Source: a bacterium
GTDB taxonomy: Bacteria; Patescibacteriota; Minisyncoccia; UBA6257; GWB1-50-10
Reading direction: 5' to 3'
DNA length: 5,939 nucleotides
NCBI GenBank assembly: GCA_021791135.1
Contig: JAJYXD010000058.1
Location: 7,615-13,553, forward strand
In this document: positions 1 to 5,313 of the stretch, piece after piece
How the letters are laid out: each line of letters opens with the position of its first letter
Numbering within the stretch: position 1 is the first letter of the stretch
Position numbers and translations under genes: made by a program
Notes under the pieces: model-generated
The model's input: the letters and a program-made list of their open reading frames with translations, nothing else
What the model was told of the DNA's origin: nothing
The model's database searches: none

Positions 1-856
1 CGTATCCATACGGCAAGCCATCGTCCCGCCCCCAAAAAGTAATTACATTAGCTCCAGTATACCCGGCATTGGGTTTTATCCACGCTGTAATGGTGCGGGG
101 TGCATTACCGACGGGCTGGCCAGCAAATGACGAACTTCTTACATAATCACTTGTTCCATTAAAAGAAAGACAAGCGCCGGCTTTGCAATTCGAGTTTGAA
201 ACCCACGCTGGACTGCTGTAGAGCGTCCCGTTATTCCCCATCCCCGATGCGTCGTAGGCGACCGTACTGGTGCCTTCATCGAGATGCCAATACCCGACAA
301 GTCCGGTATCACTCTTTGTTGCGGCCCTCCCCAAAGCGTTGATTGAAATGTCATACACAAGCCCGTCTCCCCTCCCGTCATTCAGCGTGAGTACCCGCGG
401 TGAAGAAAGGTATCCGGTAATAGGACCAAAAATAATGTCGATGGTACTCGATGCGGAAGGATTTCCGAACTGGATCGGACCCCGAAGCGTGTGGGTGCTT
501 GCGGCGGTACCCGACGCGTAACTCAACCCGCTGAACACTACATAGCCCTGCGTGCTTGTCGCGTTGGAAAGATGTACGCCCCACCGGGCTCCATTTTGCT
601 GCGAAAGAGAGTTTTGCCGCGCGTTCTGAAGCGCCGCCGTGAGTTGTTCTCCTTCGGATTTCAAATTCCTCCCGGCGTTGAAACCTCCAAGCACGAGAAA
701 TCCCGTCACGGCAACCACCGCGGTAAGCGCAATCGTTATAAGAAGCTCAATGAGCGTGAACGCAGAGCGTTCACGCAGTAGCAAGTATTTAGTATTAAGT
801 ATTAAGCGACGGGAATAAAATCCATTTTCCGATTCTTTACCAGTTCGTCGTTTCAT
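1..856 (-). CDS. Prepilin-like protein with C-terminal LamG/concanavalin-like domain (3' end cut by window)
   Basis: The frame from ATG 856-854 is open to the window edge, giving 285 codons with no stop, so the C-terminus is missing. Residues 33-58 are a type III prepilin segment (FTLIELLITIAL...) with the conserved Glu at mature position 5, giving the N-terminal membrane/assembly helix. Residues about 60-180 resemble a GspH/FimT-like pseudopilin head. From about 184 the text GLVGYWHLDEGT, then DASGMGNNGTL, ACLSFNGTSDYV and RTITAWIKP is typical of LamG-like jelly-roll domains, which often bind sugars or mediate adhesion. Cys224 and Cys229 could form a disulfide. It is probably a surface-displayed minor pilin or adhesin assembled by the adjacent PilB/PilC; ligand unknown. 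Two oddities: the leader is 32 residues, and residue -1 is Ala32, not Gly. A TTG at 784-782 would give a short leader (MLLRERSA) and is an alternative start. It starts 33 nt after the pilC stop with no clear SD. Confidence 0.87.
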   Translation of the reverse strand, partial: MKRRTGKESENGFYSRRLILNTKYLLLRERSAFTLIELLITIALTAVVAVTGFLVLGGFNAGRNLKSEGEQLTAALQNARQNSLSQQNGARWGVHLSNATSTQGYVVFSGLSYASGTAASTHTLRGPIQFGNPSASSTIDIIFGPITGYLSSPRVLTLNDGRGDGLVYDISINALGRAATKSDTGLVGYWHLDEGTSTVAYDASGMGNNGTLYSSPAWVSNSNCKAGACLSFNGTSDYVRSSSFAGQPVGNAPRTITAWIKPNAGYTGANVITFWGRDDGLPYGY

Positions 857-888
857 ACTTAATACGTGATACCTTATACTCGATACTC
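783..888. repeat. Heptanucleotide-periodic inverted repeat around the LamG-prepilin start
   Basis: On the plus strand GTAT recurs every 7 nt at 785, 792 and 799 (units AGTATTT, AGTATTA, AGTATTA). At 855, 862, 869, 876 and 883 its complement ATAC recurs every 7 nt, five times. The two arrays are inverted: GTATTAAGTAT (792-802) is the exact reverse complement of ATACTTAATAC (855-865), an 11-bp stem with a 52-nt loop. The right array fills the whole pilC to prepilin spacer and includes the first two bases of the ATG. The left array encodes part of the prepilin leader (about residues 18-25). The periodicity and pairing are directly visible; any function is unknown. Confidence 0.75.
873..878 (-). 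promoter_or_regulatory. Possible -10 element before the LamG-prepilin gene
   Basis: Minus-strand TATAAG (5 of 6 matches to TATAAT) lies 16 nt before the ATG. It falls inside a heptad repeat built on GTAT, so it could be a by-product of that repeat. No convincing -35 was seen, and readthrough from pilC is equally plausible. Confidence 0.25.
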
Positions 889-889
889 T

Positions 890-2098
890 TTAGAACTGGG
901 TCGTGAGTTGATAGATCGGGATGATAATCGAGAGCGCGATGAGACCGATTACGAATCCGATCACGAGAAGCATCGCCGGTTCCAAAACCGAGACGAGCGT
1001 CTTCAAAGAGCCGTCGATCTCGCTCACATAGAACTCCGCAAGCGTGCCCAAGACCTCCTCAATGTGCCCCGCTTTCTCGGAGATCGCGATCAGGTTCACC
1101 ACCGTCTTCGGGAAAAAGGGTTCGCGCTTGAACGCCTCTCCCACCGTGAGTCCCTTTGCAAGACCTTCACGCGAAACGCGTATGAGTGCTTCCCGAAGCT
1201 CCACGTTTCCCACGGCCTGGGCGGTAATTTCGAGCGCGTCGGTCAAAGGGATACCCGCCTTGATAAGCGAAGATAACGTAGCCGCAAATCGCTGGAGCGC
1301 GATCTTTCTTACGATATCTTTCACGACCGGAATTTCCGCAACAATACTCGTGATGAGCCTTCTGAACACCAGCACATTTTTGAAGAACACGATGAAAAGT
1401 ATAAGAAGGAGTACGAAAAATCCGAGGATATAGGCGCCGTACTGTCCGAAGAAAAGACCGACCGCAAACACGACTCTCGAGAAAAGAGGCGGAGTGAAAC
1501 CCGACTGCGAAAACACGGCCGCAATCTTGGGAAGCGCGAACATCACGAGAAAAACCAGAATGAGCACGGAGGCCGAAAGAAGGAGGATGGGGTAGATGAG
1601 CGCGCCCTTAATCTGATCGCGCATCCCTTTTTCCTTCGAGAGCGACGTGGTGAGATTTTCGAAGACGGTATCCAAGTTTCCCGACGCCTCGCCGGCGCGA
1701 ATAAGATTGATATAGACCTGGCTGAACACCTTAGGGTGTTTCGCAAATGTCGAAAAAAAGGGTTGTCCGCGCTCAAGGTTCGCTTTTACCTCCAGAAGAA
1801 ACGACTTTACCGCCGGCTTGTCGAAGTCCTCGATCAGGATATTGATTGCCTGCAGGAGCCCGGTCCCGATCTTGAGCATTAAGGCGAGGTATTTCGAAAG
1901 AAACACCTGGTCGGTAAGCGTAATTTTCCCTCCAAAGAGGCCTTTCGCGCCCTTTCCGCTTATCTCCGCCGGTTTGATACTCACCGGCTTCATGCCGCGG
2001 GAAACGATAAACTGCAGCACCTCGGCGGTGTCTTTCGCTTCAATCTGATCTTCAACTACTCTTCCGTCTTTTTGGGATGCGACGTAACGAAACTGCAT
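890..2098 (-). CDS. pilC: Type IV pilus inner-membrane platform protein PilC (GspF family)
   Basis: This 402-residue protein has the usual length and architecture of the PilC/GspF platform, the polytopic membrane protein on which the assembly ATPase acts to insert or extract pilin subunits. After a short N-terminal region (1-60) come two T2SSF repeats, about 66-190 and 267-392. Each carries the family's Gly-Glu type motif: RAGEASGNLDTVFENL (134-149) in the first and ISEKAGHIEEVL (339-350) in the second. Membrane segments are about 166-190, 210-239 and 374-397, the normal three. The start is ATG 2098, 18 nt after the pilB stop, so the two genes are closely coupled. No SD is seen before it; the spacer is GGTATAATAAAATCAATT, which contains a perfect TATAAT. 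The protein ends at TAA 892-890, within the edge of the heptad repeat array. Function is secure from family; whether the machine makes pili, a secretion pseudopilus or a DNA-uptake filament cannot be read from this gene. Confidence 0.97.
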   Translation of the reverse strand: MQFRYVASQKDGRVVEDQIEAKDTAEVLQFIVSRGMKPVSIKPAEISGKGAKGLFGGKITLTDQVFLSKYLALMLKIGTGLLQAINILIEDFDKPAVKSFLLEVKANLERGQPFFSTFAKHPKVFSQVYINLIRAGEASGNLDTVFENLTTSLSKEKGMRDQIKGALIYPILLLSASVLILVFLVMFALPKIAAVFSQSGFTPPLFSRVVFAVGLFFGQYGAYILGFFVLLLILFIVFFKNVLVFRRLITSIVAEIPVVKDIVRKIALQRFAATLSSLIKAGIPLTDALEITAQAVGNVELREALIRVSREGLAKGLTVGEAFKREPFFPKTVVNLIAISEKAGHIEEVLGTLAEFYVSEIDGSLKTLVSVLEPAMLLVIGFVIGLIALSIIIPIYQLTTQF

Positions 2099-2108
2099 AA
2101 TTGATTTT

Positions 2109-2116
2109 ATTATACC
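2109..2116 (-). promoter_or_regulatory. GGTATAAT -10 element immediately before pilC
   Basis: The octamer GGTATAAT directly abuts the pilB stop codon, and its TATAAT ends 10 nt before the pilC ATG. A transcript started from it would have a leader of only about 3 nt. No good -35 lies 16-18 nt upstream (the best hexamer is ATACGC), so it may be an internal promoter or merely an AT-rich junction. The same octamer precedes pilB and the response regulator. Confidence 0.45.
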
Positions 2117-3826
2117 TTATTCACGCATAACGCGTATCACTTCTTCAATCGTCGTGAGCCCCAATTCGACTTTCCTCAAGCCGTCTTCAAACATCGTAAT
2201 CATTCCCCCTTCCCTCGCTTTCTTTCTTAGTATATCGAGGTCAAAGGTGGGACTGATGATAAGTTTGCGCACCTCTTCGGTCACGCTCAACACTTCGAAG
2301 ATGCCGACTCTTCCGAGATAACCGGTGTGATTGCACGCATCGCATCCTTTCCCCCGATAAAACGTCTTCGGCATCTGCGCACTCTTATCACCGAGCTCAT
2401 TCATTTGTTTTTCGATGCTCTGGAGCATGTCTTTGCTCGGTATGTAGGACTCGATACAGTCCATATGAATCTTTCTTGTGAGACGCTGTGAAGTTATGGC
2501 GTTCAAGACCGCCGAAACGAGAAACGGCGGAATGTCCATGTCCATAAGACGAGGTACCGCGGTCGGCGAGTCGTTGGTGTGCAAGCTTGAGAGTACGAGG
2601 TGACCGGTCAAGGCCGACTGCACGGCAATATTCGCCGTTTCGGCATCGCGAATTTCGCCGACCATGATGATATTCGGATCCTGACGCAGAATGGAGCGGA
2701 GTCCTCCGGCAAACGTGATACCCGCAGCCGTATTCACCTGCATCTGATTTACATACCTCATATCGTATTCGATCGGGTCTTCCACCGTCACGATATTCAC
2801 CGAAGGTTTATTCAATACATTCAGAACCGAGTAGAGAGTTGTCGTCTTACCGGCACCGGTAGGACCGCACACGATTACCATGCCGTAGCTTTTCGATATC
2901 GCTTCACTGATGAGTTTCACCGTATCCTCGAACATCCCGAGTTCACTGAAGGAAAGCGGCTTCTGCGCCGCGGCAAGAAGACGCATTTCGATCTTCTCTC
3001 CGTAAAACGTCGGAATAATCGAGACGCGGACATCGATCGAGTCGCTCCCTACCTTATACCTGAATCGTCCGTCTTGCGGATGGGTGTGCTCGTCCACGCG
3101 GAGCTCCGAAAGAATCTTCACGCGCGCAACAATTGCCGGATGGATTTCCTTCGGCATACGCACAATCTCGTGCAAGATGCCGTCGATCCGAAAACGCACC
3201 AGAACTCCGTCATCCAACACCTCAAAATGGACATCCGAAGCCCGCGAGGAGATGGCGTATGAAAGGAGGTTATCCACGATCGCGACGATCGGGAGATCCG
3301 CAGCCGCTTCTTCGAGATTTCCTCTTACCTTCGAACGAAGCGATTGCCGGATGTTGTCTTCGATAATTTTCTTGAAGTTCTGAGTGAGCTCGCGTTGATA
3401 GAGAAGAAACCCGCGATTCAAATCGTCCTCGGTCGCGAGATACGGATGTATGGGCCCGCTAAGACGGAGTGTGAGAAAATCAATCGTCTCCAAATTCGTC
3501 GGGTCTTCCATCGCCACGTTGAAAGATCCGTCTTCATTTCCTTTAAAAACAATCGCGTTTCTTTGTCGCGCAATATCTTCGGGCAGAAGATGCAGTACTC
3601 TCTCGTCAATTCCCACGGCGCCGAGGTTCACCCGCTCAACGCCAAGCGCCTTGGAGAGCAGGAGAAAAAAATAATCCTTATTGATAAGGCCCCGGGAGAT
3701 GACGATCTCCGCAACGCTTTGCTGTTTGCGTTTTGCCTCTTCTTCGAGTGTTTTAAAAATCTCGGACGTCAGCACTCCCGCTTTTACGAGTATGTCTTCG
3801 AGTTTTTCCTCGGGTAAGTGGATCAT
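2117..3826 (-). CDS. pilB: Type IV pilus assembly ATPase PilB (GspE/PulE family)
   Basis: This 569-residue cytoplasmic hexameric ATPase would power pilin polymerisation with PilC. Residues about 5-145 form an MshEN/T2SSE-N-like region, but its repeats (KLEDILVKAGVLT..., AEIVISRGLI) lack the usual RLG start, so c-di-GMP binding is doubtful. The core shows, in order, an N2 domain with SSRASDVHFE (193-202), a conserved arginine region (about 232-282), Walker A GPTGAGKTTT (321-330), Asp box VTVEDPIEY (346-354), Walker B NIIMVGEIRDAET (385-397) and His box TGHLVLSSLHTNDS (407-420). The zinc knuckle is altered: in place of the usual CxxC first pair there is H454-x2-C457, followed by C495-x2-C498. 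ATG 3826 is preceded by AAAGGA only 2 nt away, too close for normal SD use, and by TATAAT 11 nt upstream. No pilT-like retraction ATPase lies between it and pilC. ATPase identity is secure; PilB rather than GspE is inferred from the pilin neighbours. Confidence 0.97.
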   Translation of the reverse strand: MIHLPEEKLEDILVKAGVLTSEIFKTLEEEAKRKQQSVAEIVISRGLINKDYFFLLLSKALGVERVNLGAVGIDERVLHLLPEDIARQRNAIVFKGNEDGSFNVAMEDPTNLETIDFLTLRLSGPIHPYLATEDDLNRGFLLYQRELTQNFKKIIEDNIRQSLRSKVRGNLEEAAADLPIVAIVDNLLSYAISSRASDVHFEVLDDGVLVRFRIDGILHEIVRMPKEIHPAIVARVKILSELRVDEHTHPQDGRFRYKVGSDSIDVRVSIIPTFYGEKIEMRLLAAAQKPLSFSELGMFEDTVKLISEAISKSYGMVIVCGPTGAGKTTTLYSVLNVLNKPSVNIVTVEDPIEYDMRYVNQMQVNTAAGITFAGGLRSILRQDPNIIMVGEIRDAETANIAVQSALTGHLVLSSLHTNDSPTAVPRLMDMDIPPFLVSAVLNAITSQRLTRKIHMDCIESYIPSKDMLQSIEKQMNELGDKSAQMPKTFYRGKGCDACNHTGYLGRVGIFEVLSVTEEVRKLIISPTFDLDILRKKAREGGMITMFEDGLRKVELGLTTIEEVIRVMRE

Positions 3827-3837
3827 ATTCCTTTGTT

Positions 3838-3845
3838 ATTATACC
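3838..3845 (-). promoter_or_regulatory. GGTATAAT -10 element before pilB
   Basis: A perfect TATAAT (3838-3843) preceded by GG ends 11 nt before the pilB ATG and lies just downstream of the terminator that follows the prepilin gene. That position fits a promoter restarting transcription for pilB-pilC. The predicted transcript start is about 4 nt before the ATG, giving an almost leaderless mRNA. The -35 match at 16-18 nt spacing is poor (ACTTAT at best). Confidence 0.55.
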
Positions 3846-3855
3846 TCAACCACGT

Positions 3856-3897
3856 AAAAAATAAGTACCACGACCTCCGCACCAGGAGGTCGTGGTA
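3856..3897 (-). terminator. Rho-independent terminator after the prepilin gene
   Basis: TACCACGACCTCC (3866-3878) and GGAGGTCGTGGTA (3885-3897) form a perfect 13-bp, GC-rich stem with a 6-nt loop. On the minus strand it is followed by CTTATTTTTT, a U-rich tract. It starts 14 nt past the prepilin stop codon, the expected place. It would stop or attenuate prepilin transcripts before pilB. Confidence 0.9.
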
Positions 3898-3911
3898 TCC
3901 GAAAATTACGA

Positions 3912-4511
3912 CTAGAACGCGGAGATAAGATCGAGTGCGCTTCCTACCTGATATACGTTACCGCTGTTCGTTCCCGTCCCGCCGTCTTTCGAGTTCGATT
4001 CGACATCCGCTGTTCCGCCGGTCTTGTACTTCGAACTTTCCATCTTCGCGACTAACTCAAAGTAACCGGTGGTGGAAGATGCGGCATAGAGATATTCATT
4101 CACCCCAGTATTTGTCGGGTCGAGCGGCAATCGAGAAAGCGGGGCGCCGCTCGAAATACCCTGGAAGTTCACCGGAATCCACCCGTTGCCGTCCACCGTA
4201 GTAGAGGTACTCACGGTACAGGCGATACTTCCGCCGCCACCCGTGAATGGAGTTGCTCCCGTGCATCGTGGAGTCGCAACGGTCGTCCACACAGGGGTCC
4301 TCACGTCGGCGACGTAGAGCGCGATCGCGCTATTGATTGCCGCGAGATCGGAGATCCTCGTAGTATCTCTTCCCTGCTTCAGGAGTTCCGCGGGATTCAA
4401 AACCAGAACAACCGCAACGGCCAAGACCGCAAGAATCGCGATCACCACAAGAAGTTCGATCAGGGTGAATCCACGCTTTGTTTCTCTTCCAACTACGATT
4501 TGTTTGTTCAT
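3912..4511 (-). CDS. Type IV prepilin / major-type pilin (prepilin N-terminal methylation protein)
   Basis: This 199-residue protein has a 14-residue, positively charged leader ending in KRG, then the classic segment FTLIELLVVIAILAVLAVAVV (from residue 15), with Glu at mature position 5 (E19). Prepilin peptidase should cut after Gly14 and methylate Phe15; the hydrophobic helix (15-38) then packs in the filament core. A GspG-like turn follows (NPAELLKQGRDTTRISDL), then a head with Cys83 and Cys98, a likely disulfide loop, and the pattern LPLDPTN...YLYAA...FELVAKMES (128-159), common in small pilins of uncultured bacteria. The C-terminal part (about 160-190) is rich in Gly, Ser, Thr and Asn and may be surface exposed. 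It is probably the main filament subunit, since it has its own promoter region and a strong terminator, which would allow more product than pilB and pilC. ATG 4511 has no SD. PilA-like or GspG-like cannot be settled by sequence alone. Confidence 0.95.
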   Translation of the reverse strand: MNKQIVVGRETKRGFTLIELLVVIAILAVLAVAVVLVLNPAELLKQGRDTTRISDLAAINSAIALYVADVRTPVWTTVATPRCTGATPFTGGGGSIACTVSTSTTVDGNGWIPVNFQGISSGAPLSRLPLDPTNTGVNEYLYAASSTTGYFELVAKMESSKYKTGGTADVESNSKDGGTGTNSGNVYQVGSALDLISAF

Positions 4512-4572
4512 TAAGATAAAACAGAAAATCGACCTTGCGGCTCCCGTCTTTTTCTTTGTAGCCTTCGTAATT

Positions 4573-4581
4573 ATTATAACA
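4573..4581 (-). promoter_or_regulatory. Extended -10 promoter element for the prepilin gene
   Basis: Minus-strand TGTTATAAT is an extended -10 (TGn plus a perfect TATAAT) in the 107-nt gap between the response regulator and the prepilin gene. The predicted transcript has a leader of about 55 nt, longer than for the other genes here. A TTGACA at 4588-4593 is only 9 nt upstream of TATAAT, too close to be its -35. Confidence 0.5.
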
Positions 4582-4609
4582 GAAGCTTGTCAAACGGATT
4601 TTCCGATAC

Positions 4610-4618
4610 TGTGGATAA
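4610..4618 (-). promoter_or_regulatory. Single perfect DnaA-box-like 9-mer
   Basis: TTATCCACA, the consensus bacterial DnaA box, abuts the response regulator stop codon and lies about 30 nt upstream of the prepilin -10. Being single and not clustered, it does not mark an origin. It could be a DnaA-responsive site or chance. Confidence 0.25.
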
Positions 4619-5011
4619 CTATTTCGAGGTAAAAAATTCCTTGATCTTCGAGATAAGTTCTTCAATAGAAAGCTGGGCCTTGATAAAATAACCCACCGCT
4701 CCAAGTTGTTGTCCCCGCTCCACATCCGTCTCCTGGCCAAGATTTGAGATAATAACGATCGGCGCCGAGTGGATCGAGGGATCGCTATTAATCGCTTCCA
4801 TCACCTCAAATCCCGACATCTTGGGAAGAATGATATCCAAAAGTACGAGATCCACATTTTCCTGCTTGAGAAGTTTTACCGCTTCCGCCCCGTCTCTCGC
4901 CTGGACCACTTCATAATTTTCCTTTTCAAGCCGCTGCTTCAAAAGATTCTCAAGCATCGGCTCATCTTCTACCAGTAAGATCTTCTTTATTGTTGTTTGA
5001 ACTTCAGCCAT
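4619..5011 (-). CDS. Single-domain (CheY-like) response regulator
   Basis: This 130-residue protein is a receiver domain with no output domain. After a nine-residue N-terminal extension, ILLVEDE (11-17) gives the acidic pair E15-D16. DLVLLDIILPKMSGFEVM (54-71) carries the phosphoacceptor Asp59 and the following Pro63 and Gly67. IVIISN (85-90) supplies Ser89, the switch Ser/Thr, and YFIKA (108-112) supplies Lys111. All catalytic positions are present, so it should be phosphorylated by a histidine kinase, none of which is in the window. With no DNA-binding part it would act by protein contact, as CheY or PilG/PilH-type regulators do. Its place directly upstream of the pilus genes suggests a role in pilus control, but that is inference from position. 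It has its own strong promoter with the -10 only 8 nt before the ATG. No terminator was seen after its stop codon, so readthrough into the prepilin gene is possible. Confidence 0.95.
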   Translation of the reverse strand: MAEVQTTIKKILLVEDEPMLENLLKQRLEKENYEVVQARDGAEAVKLLKQENVDLVLLDIILPKMSGFEVMEAINSDPSIHSAPIVIISNLGQETDVERGQQLGAVGYFIKAQLSIEELISKIKEFFTSK

Positions 5012-5019
5012 TTTTTAGA

Positions 5020-5048
5020 ATTATACCAACACCCTCCAATTAAATCAA
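5020..5048 (-). promoter_or_regulatory. Sigma-70-type promoter of the response regulator gene, predicted leaderless
   Basis: Minus strand: TTGATT (-35, 5043-5048), a 17-nt spacer, then a perfect TATAAT (-10, 5020-5025) with an upstream TG making it extended (TGGTATAAT). Only 8 nt (TCTAAAAA) separate the -10 from the ATG at 5011. A start 6-8 nt after the -10 falls 0-2 nt before the ATG, so the mRNA should be leaderless. This is the best promoter in the window. Confidence 0.75.
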
Positions 5049-5313
5049 AATCGTCCCCCACCTATTAACAACCTTCTCGAAAGAAGAATGTGAAAAGGGC
5101 TCGGCGAGACGAGAAAAAGTGAGTAAGACTTGGCCAAGCGGCCCGGAGCGCTCACTTTTTCTGGCTTGCCGAGCCCTTACTTCCACTTTTGAGAAACTGT
5201 TAAAAACTTTTTTAGTTGCCCCCTTCACCCATACCTTGTGGCATGAATGAGCCGAGCCTTGAGGCGTATCGGCCAACACCTTTTTCTAAACCACTCCGCA
5301 GAGTAGTCGACTA
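5026..5313 (-). other. 16S downstream spacer without 23S, tRNA or protein gene
   Basis: About 290 nt separate the end of the 16S gene from the response regulator. I see no tRNA T-loop/acceptor pattern and no start of 23S. It contains a small hairpin next to the 16S end (5291-5306; CTACTC, TGCG loop, GAGTGG on the minus strand), a large imperfect hairpin (5095-5178), a small UUCG-capped hairpin (about 5074-5087; CTTCT-TTCG-AGAAG on the minus strand) and the response regulator promoter. A 79-codon frame (5279-5040) spans it but looks non-coding. Confidence 0.6.
5095..5178 (-). repeat. Large imperfect inverted repeat (hairpin) downstream of 16S
   Basis: The outer arms AAGGGCTCGGC (5095-5105) and GCCGAGCCCTT (5168-5178) pair over 11 bp. 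After a 7 x 6 nt internal loop, GAAAAAGTGAG (5113-5123) and CTCACTTTTTC (5151-5161) pair over another 11 bp, enclosing a 27-nt apex that contains the palindrome CTTGGCCAAG. The core GGCTCGGC recurs once more on the minus strand near 5250-5264. Only a weak run (CCCTTTTC) follows on the minus strand, so it may be a 16S trailer processing stem, a weak terminator or a small structured RNA. Confidence 0.7.

Noticed and set aside
76..84. DnaA-box-like TTATCCACG (also at 3270-3278)
   Set aside because: Both have one mismatch and lie inside coding sequence (the LamG domain and pilB), with no cluster, so they do not support an origin.
866..1276. 136-codon plus-strand frame antisense to pilC
   Set aside because: Charged, repetitive Arg/Asp/Glu text opposite a hydrophobic membrane protein is the normal antisense artefact.
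2600..3262. 220-codon plus-strand frame antisense to pilB
   Set aside because: It lies wholly within the well-conserved PilB ATPase core and has low-complexity His/Arg-rich text, as expected of a shadow frame.
4588..4593. Perfect TTGACA as a -35 for the prepilin gene
   Set aside because: It is only 9 nt from the TATAAT, and no good -10 lies 16-18 nt downstream of it. The extended -10 may work without it.
4330..4740. 136-codon minus-strand frame overlapping the response regulator and the prepilin
   Set aside because: It bridges two clear genes in another frame and has no domain; both real genes show all family motifs.
5040..5279. 79-codon minus-strand frame in the 16S downstream spacer
   Set aside because: It runs through both arms of the large hairpin, has no recognisable domain and has an odd composition rich in Ser, Arg and Lys. 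It looks like a chance frame.
5026..5313. A tRNA in the spacer after 16S
   Set aside because: No T-loop TTCRANTC pattern or cloverleaf-compatible arms were found on either strand.
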